Positions 43,100-55,307 of a DNA stretch of 64,000 nt are shown piece after piece (the first letter of the stretch is position 1; the number at the start of each line of letters is the position of its first letter). The notes beneath the pieces are model-generated. The model saw nothing but the letters and a program-made list of their open reading frames with translations. It made no database searches and was not told the origin of the DNA. The stretch is from Achatina immaculata (lineage: Eukaryota > Mollusca > Gastropoda > Stylommatophora > Achatinidae). The stretch is taken from contig CM019701.1 in NCBI GenBank assembly GCA_009760885.1, positions 31,747,505 to 31,811,504 on the forward strand, in the 5' to 3' direction. Made by a program: the position numbers and the translations under genes.

Positions 43100-43400
43100 T
43101 CTCTGTGAAAAATGCTTTTGTTGTTGTCTTAATCTGATAGATGTGAACTTCGGTTGATGAGTATTAAAAGTGATCTATGTGGATTTGATTCAAGAACGAA
43201 TCACCTGAAATCTGTAGTGTCACGAAATCAGTCTTGTAGTGGATCACATAGTAACACGTGTAGTGACATAGTGAACTGTTGAAGAGTACAAGAACAGTAC
43301 TTAGTAATGTATTTAATAATAATTTAAATAGTGACATTGAAACCAGTTGTCGGGATCACAACCTAAATTAGAAGTGTGAGGACGTAAATCTAATGATACA
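43100..43400. repeat. Dispersed duplicate of 38085-38400
   Basis: Second copy of the roughly 290-bp repeat described at 38085, in the same orientation, diverged by scattered substitutions and a deletion of about 10 bp near 43220. Confidence 0.8.
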
Positions 43401-43429
43401 AAAAATAACTTTTCTTCAGTTCATTAACA

Positions 43430-44389
43430 ATGTAATTTTATCCGAGCACAGTTGTGTGAGTGAAGCAAGAAGTGCCATCAGAAACAGAAAAATAGGAAAG
43501 TCAAATACCGACCAATACAACAAAAAGTTTGATCACGATGTTCTCTCTCACCAGATTTATTTTCTCTACACAGTGAAATTATCACGAGATAAAAAAGCAG
43601 GGACATAATTGGAGGTTCCAACGTGAAGAATCTACCGTACTTAGTTTTAATATTAAAAATTCGAACAGGCATTGTTCTGTAAGAAATTGTGAAGACACCG
43701 TCTCATTCGGTAGTCAGTGACCTTTAGCTGACATGTCAGCGTAAGTGCTGGAGAATCTTAGAGAACAAATACTCCACTTACCTCTCCGTTGGCACCCCCC
43801 CCCCCCCAGTAACAGACCTAGGCAGACTAAAGGATTTGGGATCCCCATAGTCTGTAAACTTTTCTTACTCTTACGACTTATAACGACTGCTGATGGTAAT
43901 GATTTCCTTAAGTTATCTGTGTTTTATCTTATTTCTAAAAAGTATTTATGTATATATTAATAAGAATCCAAATCATCACTACTTCATAGCACTTCAGACT
44001 TGTGGGCGTTCGTACATAGCTCCTTCGTTGATTCTCTACTTGCAACCCAAGATTCTTCCAACAATAACGCTAATCCAGTCAACTCAAAGCGTCAGTTGCT
44101 AGTCATACAAATATATTTATTTAAAGCCACATGATGATGGTGTAGACTGATGAATTCATGTTAGCGAACATATGCGATGCTATATCTCAAACTGATCAGT
44201 ATACAATAACCAGAAATCAGACGGCTAAAATCTCCCAAAAAGATAGCCGCCACAGGATACTAAACGAATTAACACACTATTTCATTCAAAACTACATTCA
44301 ATCAAAAACATTCTAAGTACGCTGACAATCATAGTTCTACATTTGCATTACTAAATACGCTGACAATCACTAGTTCAACAGTTACACTA
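43430..44389. repeat. Duplicated segment X; direct copy at 61823-62760
   Basis: Near-identical to 61823 onwards from aattttatccgagcacagtt to the start of a 39-bp repeat. Includes a run of 14-15 C at about 43793 (11 in the other copy). No gene supported. The 39-bp unit (ctgacaatca...acattactaaatacg) is present in about two copies here at 44320-44389. Confidence 0.88.
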
Positions 44390-44757
44390 CTGTTGTTGTT
44401 GTTGTTGTTGTTCGTCCAACGTCTTCGATGATGACCACAGCTTCATCTTGGTCTAAATAGGGTGAGGTGTGAGGTGTGTCCGTGCGAGACCAACTAGCCT
44501 TATACGGTCTTTAAAAGTTTTGCCACACACGGAACATACATGTCCAGATTCAGGTGTGGGTGCCTGTGCATCTTTGGCTTTTCGCATTGAGCGTTTGTGC
44601 TGTGCACTTTCAATTCTTGAGCTCTCAGCTCTCTCTCAGCACCCAGAGTGCTTATAGTCCTCCATGATGTGTTTTGGACTCCCGGGAGTTTGTATCTATC
44701 CCGAAGGCCTTGAGTGAGGTTTTGAGCGTATCTTTGTATCGCACCCAGACATGTCAT
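44390..44757 (-). mobile_element. LINE 3' end encoding a C-terminal zinc-finger-like motif, (AAC)n tail
   Basis: On the minus strand the sequence encodes IQRYAQNLTQGLRDRYKLPG, then HVCSVCGKTFKDRIRLVGLA RTH, and ends in a (gtt)n tract at 44393-44412 that is the element's simple tail. A terminal CxxC...H motif after an RT is known for some non-LTR families. In this copy the expected His in the GH-type position is Leu; the copy at 63217 keeps it. Truncated at 44757 where segment Y' begins. Confidence 0.65.
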
Positions 44758-44764
44758 TTCCTGA

Positions 44765-45310
44765 AAGGCATCAATGACTGTATTCTCCGTGCAAATAATT
44801 AAGCAGGGATTTGAAAGTTTGAAATAAGCCAGATTCTAATTTACTCATTCTTGTAGTAAGAAATCTCACATTGCAAGCGACATTCACAGACGTTTGTTTA
44901 ATTCTGTAAATATCCTATTCTTGTGCAGTTTTATTAGTCCTTTTGGACTAGTAGTTTTATTAGGAACAGAAGAAAACAGACTAGAACGACTTACATGGAG
45001 CGATGACGTGGATCACATATTCATGTTATCAGTGTATTCTAATCAGAGAAGCTGATAAGAAAGCTATAAAGAAAGATAATAATAAAATAAAAATGTTGTT
45101 GTTCCTCGCTCCTTAAACGCGAATCTTAACATTCCAACACTGCAGCCCAATCAATAACCCGCCTGAGCTGGCTTTCACGTGGATGGAACACAACTTCCAG
45201 GAAACCGGCAGAGAAACAAAACAACCTCTTAAGGCGACAATGAATCAGATGTCGAAATAAAATATCAGGAAAGAAAGGAAATTACAACGAGAGGAAGTAG
45301 ATATATTTTT
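44765..45310. repeat. Duplicated segment Y', inverted copy of 22156-23340
   Basis: Matches the reverse complement of 23325-23115 and 22515-22156. The junction near 44940-44953 carries two copies of agttttattag 26 bp apart. Confidence 0.85.
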
Positions 45311-45670
45311 TGTCATCCTCACTTTAGTTTACAACAGTGATTCTATCATCCTTACTTTAGTTTACAACAGTGATTCTATCAGCCTTACTTTAGTTTACAA
45401 CAGTTATTCTATCATCCTTACTTTAGTTTACAATAGTGATTCTATCATCCTTACTTTAGTTTACAACAGTTATTCTATCATCCTTACTTTAGTTTAGAAC
45501 AGTGATTCTATCATCCTTACTTTAGCTTGCAACATTGATTCTATCATCCTTACTTTAGTTTAGAACAGTGATTATATCATCCTTACTTTAGTTTAGAACA
45601 GTGATTCTATCATCCTTACTTTAGTTTAGAACAGTGATTCTATCATCCTTACTTTAGTTTACAACAATGA
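45311..45670. repeat. 33-bp minisatellite, about 11 copies, inverted
   Basis: Unit cagtgattctatcatcctta + ctttagtttacaa, the reverse complement of the array at 21081-22155, in the corresponding place of the duplicated locus. Confidence 0.92.
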
Positions 45671-46057
45671 TTCTCAAAAACTGGAATGAACACCCCTCAG
45701 GGCGCTGGTGGGGGAGGCAGTGAATAAGGCAAATGAAAGAAAACGAATTTTGCGTTCACTAGAAACGTGACCAGCGGGGCTAGGTAGCTGCTGTCTGAAC
45801 CAGTTTAGGAACCGCTGAAATGATGAAACTTAACTGAAGTGCAGTAATGAATCACCAAACCACGCCCTTCTTCCACCCCGGAGACAAAGACACTTTTTCT
45901 AAACATTAAACAAGGACAACCCGACACTGCTGAACCAAAAACATCAGCACTTGTTTATTCATCTGTCAATCAAGTTAAAAAATAGGTCACACCTGCATGA
46001 AGCCATTTTATTCACACTATATTTTTCATGTTTAATAGCTTAATATAAGAATATACG

Positions 46058-46141
<84 letters not shown>

Positions 46142-46179
46142 GCCTGTCTATCTATCTATGTTTCTGTCTGTCTGTCTAT
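45671..46179. repeat. Duplicated segment Z' ending in (ATCT)n
   Basis: Reverse complement of 20510-21080. The (atct)n at 46057-46140 and the irregular tgtc/tatc end lead directly into the LINE at 46180. Confidence 0.9.
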
Positions 46180-46521
46180 GGGTTAATCTCCTCTCTCGGA
46201 CATAGTCTAATGTGATCGGACGTGTTTATTTTAGCTCCTACATTTGGATTTTTACCAGTGTCATTTTATAAGATTGTGATGTGAAATGGATACCACTGGA
46301 ATTCACTTGTGTTTGTGCTTGTGGTGAAATATGTGAAATTTAAAAAATCCATGTAGTTTGTTAAATATTTATCAAAATGTTAGAATAGTATATATAACAT
46401 ATATAAGCTTTTTGTCCAATACTGGCCTAGCCCGTGACCACGCGGCTCATTGTAACTAGGTCATCGTGTGGCCAGGCGTGACTACAATGGCTGGCATAAT
46501 GTATTGCATCATAAGCTGACA

Positions 46522-48860
46522 ATGTTATCTTGTAGTAGAGACGATGATGTAGAAGATGATGTAGAAGAAGCTAGCCAGACAAGAAGACGGGATGGACTGC
46601 GGCCGGCGGCTGTAAAGAATTACTCCCTGAACAAAAGAAAGGCGGTAAATACCAAGCTCCGTGGGTGCGACAAAGTCCCCGGCCTAACAATAACAAGGAC
46701 CAACGAGGGACAATGCTTGGTCGTTCTTTTCAACAACACACTCGATTATGAGTGTGTGAAACAAGGTTCAGGGAGTACTATCACGACCACACAGAAGAGA
46801 GGGCAGATAAAAATGGTGCAAATGTGGAGGACTTTATAAAAACACCACTTGTAACTATCCACCTGTACCATACAAGAAATAAAATATTGGTTCAAGGTGG
46901 TGCTCATGATGTCGACTCTTGGTTGACAGATGACTTCAGTCGTATTCAGGATGAAGCTTTAAAACCTTTCCTGCGACTGTCAGCTACAGTGAAACCATCT
47001 CTATCATCTGTTGCCATGAGTAACAGACCGGCCATCACCACCAGTGACGGACACGATACTGTCGCCACTGATATCAATCAAGGCGCTACCACCACCGACA
47101 TGCAAGAACAATTCACCAACTGCCCCAGTGCTGATCTTACTGACAAAGCCCTGTCAGATCAAGCAAGCAGCTCAGCTGAACCCACTGACGTTCAAACAAT
47201 GCCTGAACACTCCACCAGCAACAGTTTAGCTGATGTGGAAAACCGAGACGACAGTGAAGCTCCAGCGCCTGAGTTCTCTGCATCTAGTGTGGCTGATTCA
47301 CCACATGTATCTCAGCAGACTAGAGTTGTCGAGGAAAAATTCGGGACATTATGTAGCCAGAACATACTTCAGGTAGTCAAAGACCTCGTCATAAAGCTTA
47401 TTACTGACATGGCAGCGGAGATTAAGCTCTCATTCAAGCTGGAGAATGACAGTCTCAGGGCTGAACTTACGTCACTGAGAGATGAAAATGCTAAAATGAG
47501 ACTCATGATATCTGAATGGCAGAGTGAGCCACGCAGACACAACAAAGACGTGTTGACAAATATTCAAGAAGTGACTGCTGACACAGACAATATGGCTGTA
47601 AATTCATGCACAAGTTCACCAGATATCAACAAAGAAGACACGCCACAGCAAGGAGCTGCACAAGAGAAACACACCAGCACCACAACACCTATAAAGGTAG
47701 CACCTGAAAATTTAGCTTACCCTATTGATGTGCAGATAAGTAATAGGTTTCAAGCTTTACAAGATAGCCCCATTGTATATAATCATAAAGCACCAAGAAC
47801 CCAAACAGATATCTCAAACAAGACATCCACTTCTCAGTCACGGTCTCATAAACATCAACAAGAACAAGATACACAACAACACAGTAACAACATCAAAGAA
47901 TATACGACACACTTGATAATCGGAGATTCCTTACTTAAAGGAATCTATGGTGAGCGGATGTCACTTACCTCTGAAGACACTGTCTCAGTCATGCCAGTAC
48001 CTGGAGCTGGTATTATAAAACTAAGGCAGACACTGAGACGACTTGACGTCGATCAGAGAGTGACGAGAACGACCGTACATGTTGGCATTAATGACAGCAT
48101 GAACGGCCAGAATCTTCGGCCCTCTGATATACAGGACTTGATATCCACCATCAAGAAAAAATACCCTAACACTTCCATCAACATTTCATCCATCATTCCA
48201 CCTTGTTCTGATCCTGGACGTCGCATGGTGGATATAAACAACAAAATACTAAAAACATTCTGTCTACAGAACACAGTAGTTTTTATAAACAACACGCCAT
48301 TTTTTACTTCAGCCACAGGTGCTCCCAAAAAACGCCTTTACAGGGACCACATCCACATTAACAAGACTGGCAGCAGCATCCTTGCAAAAAATATAAAATA
48401 TCCAGCAAGAACTGAGCAGAACATAACAAAACACTCAAATAGCCAGAAACAGTTTAGACAGCCACCCACATCTCACAGATCCAGAAACACACACTCTACA
48501 CAAACTACAAGACTCCAAGGACCCTCAGAAACATCACCATCTGCCTCTCTACCATTGCCCACTCCATCCACTGACCCACTATACGATTCCATGTTCCCGC
48601 CCCTGCCTACACGGCAAGCTCAACAAATTATACCAACAGTTAGTACAGCGAACAACATGGAGACTCCTGCACAATCACCACTTAGGAATACCACAACAGC
48701 TGTACAGGACACAAGCACAAGAACCTCGAATCATTATATGTGGAACTTTCAGCTACAATATCTAATGCAGTTTAGTCTTGCAGATCTGAGCCACGCGTAT
48801 ATGATGTCCCTACTACACAGTCAACACTCAACACCCACATACAGATACTGGATAGCTTGA
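46522..48860 (+). pseudogene. CR1-like ORF1 with SGNH-esterase domain, copy 1 (one frameshift)
   Basis: Start chosen at the first ATG (MLSCSRDDDVEDDVEE). The acidic/basic N-terminus runs to about 46757 and continues one base away as FREYYHDHTEERADK. After it: a Ser/Thr-rich linker, a coiled coil (LENDSLRAELTSLRDENAKM, about 47440-47500), and an esterase with GDSLLKG (block I, about 47922), HVGINDS (block III, about 48080) and DHIHINKTG (catalytic Asp/His, about 48346). A Pro/Thr/Gln-rich tail ends LHSQHSTPTYRYWIA. From 46757 to 48860 the frame is uninterrupted. ORF1 proteins of this type bind RNA/form multimers; the esterase's role is unresolved. Confidence 0.82.
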
Positions 48861-49187
48861 AACTTCCAGCACTCTTTAACTTCTGTAGATAAATTTAACT
48901 GAACAAAAACAAAAAACCACAGAACTTCTTACAGCAGAACAGACATTTCTTAGTGCTAGCTTACAGCTAATATTGTCATCAAGTTTTTTACAATTTACAC
49001 TTACATAACGTTCATTGCATTGTTGATTTTTGTACTTTTTTCCATTATTTGTCAGTATATTATAAACTTAGATTCATTATCTCTACCAGCTTAAACGTAT
49101 ACCTATAATTGTATGATTGAAGTCTGACCAGTTATTTTATTTTTACTGAAATATAATATTTCTAACATTGTTATAGTGACTCAGAAA

Positions 49188-51980
49188 ATGGAGGAGTGGC
49201 TGCGACACGATGGCCTACGTGTTGGCCACTTAAATGTTTATCATTTGTTAGGAAAACTCCCTGAGGTTACACATATACTTCAACAACATTTTCATATTTT
49301 TGGTTTCTCTGAAAGCAGATTACATAAAAACATCACAGACAATGATATACGAATAGATGGTTTTAATTTGATCAGGCGCGACCCAACTAGGAAGCTAGAG
49401 ACAGGTTTAGTCGTTTACATTTTTAACACAATTAAATTTTGTAGAAGAGAAGACCTGGAAACATCAGAGGTTGAATGTATTATGCTAGAAATCAAAATAT
49501 CAAATCTTAGTCCAATTCTAATTAGTTTTATATACCGAAATCCAAATGCTTCAGCCGAGTGGTATGATCACTTTGCGACCATGATGGATGATGCTGTAAC
49601 TCATAAATTCAAGGACATAATCATTCTAGGCGACTTCAATATAGATCTTAATCAGCCAAATCCTGCATGGAAGAACATTTTTTAACATCTTACAACTTCT
49701 CCCAAATTGTTAACGAACCTACTAGAGCTGCTGAATCATCATCAACACTAATAGATCATATTTATGTAGCTGATCCAGGAAACATTACTGAATGTACTGT
49801 CCCTCATGTGTCGCTGAGTGATCACTACCCGGTCTGCTGTACGTGGTCACATATGGGGTATAAAATACCGAAACACAAACATACCAGCATGAAATATAGA
49901 AACTTTAAAAACTTTAACTTGGAATTATTTTTAACTGATCTAAAAGCTTCGCCTCTTACGTACGTTTTCCAGTTAACAAATCCAGATGAGGCTATCGAAT
50001 ACTGGATCAAGATATTTCGAAATATTTTTGACAAGCATGTCCCCATCAAAGAAATGAGAGTAAAACACGTAACAAAATCCCCGTGGATAACTTCGATATA
50101 TTGCAACTCATGAGGAAACAGGATGAAGCTCACAAAAACATAAATTTCAGTAGCTATCGTTCACTTAGGAATAAGGTGCAGTATTTAATTAGGCAGGAAA
50201 AGAAAAATTACTTCAGAAATTTAGTGAAAGATAAAACTGATAGTAATCTGGAAAGTGATTAATACTCTTGTAAATAAAAGGAAACAAACTGACCCACAAA
50301 CACTTAATTGTGAACATACTTGCACTAACTTCAGTGAACATTTTAGGAAAGAAATTAGTATTCTAAAATCTTCATTACCGACCCCTAATTGCGACCTGAG
50401 CGTGTTGAAAACTTTCAGCGACAGTAAATGTGTAAAGCTAAAACAAATTAATATTCCTTTCCTCACAGTCGGTGAGGTTTATAACTACATCCGGTCCTTA
50501 AAGAACACTAACTCAGCAGGATGTGATGACATTAGTAACAAGATACTACGCTACGCTGCACCAGTTATCACAGACACACTAACATACTTATACAACTTGT
50601 GTATTGACAACAAATATTTCCCTGACGCTTTTAAACTCGCCAAAGTTTTTCCACTTTTTAAATCTGGACAGACTAGTGACCTCTCAAACTATAGACCCAT
50701 ATCAATTCTGTCATCACTATCAAAACCTCTTGAAAAACATATACAAAAGTTAACTCTGCTCCACATGAAGAAAACAGTCTACTAATAGACAGTCAGTCAG
50801 GTTTTAGACCAAATTACTCCTGCCACACAGCATTAACTAAAATGACAGAAAGCTGGCTGTCTAATATAAACTATGACAAATTGTGTGGTGCCGTTGATTT
50901 TAAGACAGCCTTCGATATGATTGATCATGAAATTCTTGCAAAAAAGCTGGAAGGCTATAGATTACACCCTGACCTAACAAAATGTATTACATCTTTTCTC
51001 TCAGGTAGAAACAAGTAGTTTGCTTTGGAAACAAAATATCTGGCTCGTCTGTGGTTGATACCGGTATTCCTCAAGGCTCCATTCTTGGTCCTCTTCTCTT
51101 TGCTATCTATATTAACTACCTACCGCTACATTTAAAGCACTCTTCATGTGATCTTTTCGCTGACGACTGTACTGTTTACAATAGTGAATATGACATCAAT
51201 AAACTACAGACAACGCTCCAAAATGATATAAACAGTTTGATTAAATGTAGTAATAAAAATGGTATGTTGATAAACACCAACAAAACAAAATCCATGCTCA
51301 TCACTACAAGACACAAACTGCAAAATGCAACTAAAACTTCACTACAGCTTTGTGCTGGGACTAAGGCAATAGAAAATGTTCATGAACATAAAACTCTAGG
51401 ACTCATCATTGATCAGCATTTAACTTGGAATTCTCACGTACATAACCTAACAAATTTTATTGCACAGAAAGTTTACCAATTAGCTAAAATTAAACACTTT
51501 ATCGACAAAGACACAAGAAAAATATACTACATATCACACATACAAACACACTTAGATTACTGTTCCACAATCTGGGATAGATGCTCAGTCTCAAACACAA
51601 AAAGGCTCCACTCACTTCACAAGCGAGCATTAAATCTTATTTGTGACAAACACCCAGTACAGACTGTAGATCAACACAAACAACTCAAAATTCTACCCCT
51701 CAAAACAGAATCGTTTTTAACAAAGTTAAGTTTGTTCACAGAATTCTGTCGCACAATGCTCCGCCTTACTTGTAGTCACTGTTTACGTATAACACTAAAC
51801 ATAGCCAGCGTTTAAAAACTTCCTAAACCCAGGATTGATCTGTACAAGAAAAGCCTTGCATACTCTGCAGTACAGCTCTGGAACACCCTCCCCTACAATT
51901 TAAAATCCATTGGTAATACTTCATCCTTTAACTCAAACCTGTTTCATTATTTACTTGCTTGTAATTATATGCCTCCATAA
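49188..51980 (+). pseudogene. CR1-like ORF2 (APE endonuclease and reverse transcriptase), copy 1
   Basis: Starts at MEEWLRHDG. Endonuclease: GHLNVYHL, FGFSESRLH, ISFIYRNPN, IILGDFNIDL, then after a frameshift in the T run at 49678-49683, STLIDHIYVAD and LSDHYPV. RT: LKNTNSAGCDDISNKILRYA, SDLSNYRPISILSSLSKPLE, SQSGFRPNYSCHTALTK, VDFKTAFDMIDHEIL, IPQGSILGPLLFAIYIN and catalytic CDLFADDCTVYN. The thumb includes LGLIIDQHLTWNSHV and LDYCSTIWDRCS. Stops or shifts lie at 49683, about 50095, about 50785, about 51015 and about 51700. The usual closing codons YMPP and stop are at 51969-51980. Confidence 0.85.
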
Positions 51981-52396
51981 AATAGCCAGCACTCTCTCAA
52001 CACATGGCTTGTAAACCATCAAGTACTTCAATGACATAGTTAGAAAAGCAACTTGTTAGATCTTGTTAGAAATTATTTTAATGTTTGTTAAAAAACATAT
52101 GTTAGAAGATGATTTACAATGTATTTTTATTTATGTATATGTCTGCGTGTGTATGTGTGCGTGAGTGCTATTTTATTAGGTTAATGACTTCTTCTCTTTT
52201 ACCTTGAATGTAATAGTTAAATCTTACATTCTTTTGATATGTTTTTCCTAATTTAATTTGTATTTTTTTACTAAATCGAGTGTGTGGCAAGAATGAAAGA
52301 TGGAGTGATGAAGGGCAGAGTGTAAGATTGGCCTGCGTGCTCAATTCTTTACCCTTTAAAAATAAAGACTATTCCTTCATTCATTCATTCATTCAT

Positions 52397-53149
52397 CACA
52401 GATTGTTTAGTTGTTTTAATTTGTGAAGAGCGATAGATGTCATCCTAAAAAAATAGAAGTTGCAATTAACAAGGAAAAAACAAAAATAAAACAATTTCCC
52501 ATTAACCAAGATGGAAAAATATACATAGAAGTAACGGCTCTTGAAGAAGTAAACTAATCTGCATACCTCTACAGCTACATAGACCAGAATGGTGACATCA
52601 GAAAGGAAGATAGAAGTGAAAAAGCAGCACTGACATTCAGAATCTTGACAACATATGGCACTCAAAAACTATAAGCACAAAGACGAATAAGGTATATCCA
52701 CCCTTATTTATGGACGAGAAAGCGGAAGACAAACTACATGTAAAGAAACAAATAACAAATTAGACTATTTTGACATCAAATGTAAAAGAAAAATATTCGG
52801 TATAAAGTGGAACGAATTCAAGAAGAACGCAGAGATAAAACAGATGAGCGAACAACAGTTTGTCTCATAGGTGATCAGAGAAAGGAGATGGACATATCGG
52901 TCACGTGATGAGAAGAAACAATCAGAGAATCCCAAAACAAGCTATCAAATGAAACACAAAAGGCCAAAGGAAAAGAGGTGACCACGTGAAACTTAAAGAA
53001 GACATTGTTTAAAAAAGCCCACATTTGTAGGCCTAAAAATCCTTTGATGAGTTGGAAAAAGTCGCTGAAAAGAGAAAAAATTGGCGAAATACCATGCGAG
53101 GCCTATATAACGTTTAACAGCACAAGAATGATGTAAGATGTAAGATAAG
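52397..53149 (+). mobile_element. RTE-like LINE fragment (family 2), strongly decayed
   Basis: After the CR1 tail the sequence matches family 2 from about 52440: EINKEKTKI, FPINQDGKIYIE, then the KNLDNIWHSKTISTK-type block and, near 52930-53000, RIPKQAIK and KRPKEKR. Ends in the family tail taacagcacaagaatgatg. Many indels. Confidence 0.75.
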
Positions 53150-53960
53150 AGGACGGTTTGCCGTTCTGGTAATCCTGAGGTACGTCTTCAGTTCCAAATT
53201 CGTGTGTCTTATTTTCATGCTGGACATATCCACCATGTAGCTCATAGCTATGATCAGAGTGTCCTTCATGCACCCCAGAACTGCTGTCATAGCCTCATTT
53301 TGATTTTTTCGAGCTTGATTCTCTGAGTCGTGAACAAGGTCAGAACTCCGAGCCCATACTTAACCACAGACACCAGTAACGCGAGCACCAGCGGGAAGAG
53401 TTCCTATGTAGCAGACCAGCACCTGCCATAGTCTTCACTGCACTGAGCCCTTTCTTTGTTTTCTCAATGGCCACGCCCACCTGGTGATGGAAAGATGAAA
53501 CATAGTTTCAAGATATTTTTTAAAAATTGTTACTTCCCCATATATTCCTCGTTGCACTGCCTGAAGTGTGATCTTTGCAGATCTGTTACTAATGAGCGCC
53601 ACAGGATTTTGGCCTTGCTGTCCTCACACTAACACTAGATGTGGTTAATATTTTCCTGAATGTGTGTGGTTATCTTCTCTCTACAGTTTTCATGCACCTA
53701 TGTCAGGATGTCATCAGCCTATGTGAGTCTTCGGCAAGGGGTAAGTCTGGTTCAGTTCTAAACTCCTGGCAGTGTAAATGTTGAAAATCACAGGTCACGT
53801 CATAAATCTACGGTAAACATGAACAGAGATAAATAAGGAAGATGAAGGACCTGGGACGTAAGATAATTCTTCTTACAGAAGTCTCACCACGTGACATGTT
53901 TTGATATAAAGACTTAAAACTGAGCAGATAAATAACGCCAGGTTAACCTGGCCATTTTTA
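53150..53960 (-). mobile_element. I-like LINE fragment, RT palm and thumb
   Basis: On the minus strand, scattered in-frame blocks read ADDILT (active-site region near 53710), VHENCREKITTHIQENINHI, then KKGLSAVKTMAGAG, YGLGVLTLFTTQRIKLEKIK and FGTEDVPQDYQNG. The order active-site, TTHIQ.., AVKTMAG, YGL.V.T suits an I-group LINE. All frames are broken. It may belong with the I-like fragments at 8001-9131. Confidence 0.55.
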
Positions 53961-53988
53961 ACAACATGCTTGTGCACTGTTATTATAT

Positions 53989-53992
<4 letters not shown>

Positions 53993-54036
<44 letters not shown>
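53993..54036. repeat. (TA)n microsatellite
   Basis: About 22 TA units. Confidence 0.95.
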
Positions 54037-54038
<2 letters not shown>

Positions 54039-54384
54039 GGACACATTTCTACCTGAAAATGTAAAAAAAAACTAATAGAAGATACGGCGGATAAGAAAAG
54101 GTATTACGAACATATAATTTTTAAAAAAAAACAACAACAACAAATAAAACTCACCGTATAAATAATCAGAATCGGTAATATAGAAATTTTATATGGGCAG
54201 AACTGGCATAAACATGTGAAAGGATTCTAATTTCATGTAACAGGATTATACCTGCTCATAACATCGTGTGAAACTACAGGGCGATACTAATGTTTGTAAG
54301 CATTTTTATAGTTTTATCAGAAAAGAGAGGCCTTTATTGGAGGTCGCAGAATGTAAAATAAGAAAGGGATATGCATATATATGC
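54037..54384. other. No feature recognised
   Basis: AT-rich, no gene or repeat supported. Confidence 0.5.
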
Positions 54385-54555
54385 ACACGAGAGGTGATCG
54401 ATAAGTCCTCAGCATAAGATGCAACGGATTATTTGTGGATAACATTTTTGGTTTATTTCTTAACATAGTCCTCTTGCAAGTTTATGCACTTAGTCCAGCG
54501 CTCCTGGAGCAGACTGATCCCTTCTTTGTAAAAGTCAGGATCTTGTGCCAGTAGA
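54385..54555 (-). pseudogene. Mariner transposase C-terminal remnant with terminal end
   Basis: Minus strand: HFLLAQDPDFYKEGISLLQE followed by RWTKCINLQEDYVKK, the closing motif of mariner transposases (DFY..G...L..RW.KCI...G.Y). Left of it gaggtgatcgataagtcctc may be the transposon's terminal repeat. Cut off at 54555 by the start of segment Z'. Confidence 0.75.
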
Positions 54556-54806
54556 AAGTGAATCACCAAACCACGCCCTTTTTCCACCCCGGAGACAAAG
54601 ACACTTTTTCTAAACATTAAACAAGGACAACCCGACACTGCTTAACCAAAAACATCAGCACTTGTTTATTCATCTGTCAATCAAGTTAAAAAATAGGTCA
54701 CACCTGCATGAAGCCATTTTATTCACACTATATTTTTCATGTTTAATAGGTTAATATAAGAATATACGATCTATCTATCTATCTATCTATCTATCATCTA
54801 TCTATC

Positions 54807-54899
<93 letters not shown>

Positions 54900-54965
54900 G
54901 TCTATCTTTCTGTCTATCTGTCTGTCTGCCTGTCTATCTATCTATGTTTCTGTCTGTCTGTCTAT
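54556..54965. repeat. Duplicated segment Z', partial, ending in (ATCT)n
   Basis: gtgaatcaccaaaccacgcc onwards equals 45848-46179 except for a longer (atct)n (54771-54900). Leads into LINE copy 2. Confidence 0.92.
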
Positions 54966-55307
54966 GGGTTAATCTCCTCTCTCGGACATAGTCTAATGTG
55001 ATCGGACGTGTTTATTTTAGCTCCTACATTTGGATTTTTACCAGTGTCATTTTATAAGATTGTGATGTGAAATGGATACCACTGGAATTCACTTGTGTTT
55101 GTGCTTGTGGTGAAATATGTGAAATTTAAAAAATCCATGTAGTTTGTTAAATATTTATCAAAATGTTCGAACAGTATATATAACATATATAAGCTTTTTG
55201 TCCAATACTGGCCTAGCCCGTGACCACGCGGCTCATTTTAACTAGGTCATCGTGTGGCCAGGCGTGACTACAATGGCTGGCATAATGTATTGCATCATAA
55301 GCTGACA

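Larger units (their letters stand above)
46180..52396 (+). mobile_element. CR1-like LINE, copy 1, essentially full length (6.2 kb)
   Basis: 5' UTR (46180-46521), ORF1 with coiled coil and SGNH esterase (46522-48860), a 327-bp spacer, ORF2 with APE endonuclease and RT (49188-51980), 3' UTR and a (cattc)n tail to 52396. An SGNH/GDSL-type esterase in ORF1 is a known feature of the CR1 group. The 5' end is set by comparison with the LINE-free paralogue at 20516-20687, and is the same in copy 2. ORF2 is disabled by shared and private frameshifts. Confidence 0.88.

Noticed and set aside
49678..49684. Retrovirus-type slippery heptamer in CR1-like ORF2
   Set aside because: U UUU UUA is present by sequence but not in the zero-frame register needed; a shared single-base deletion explains it better.
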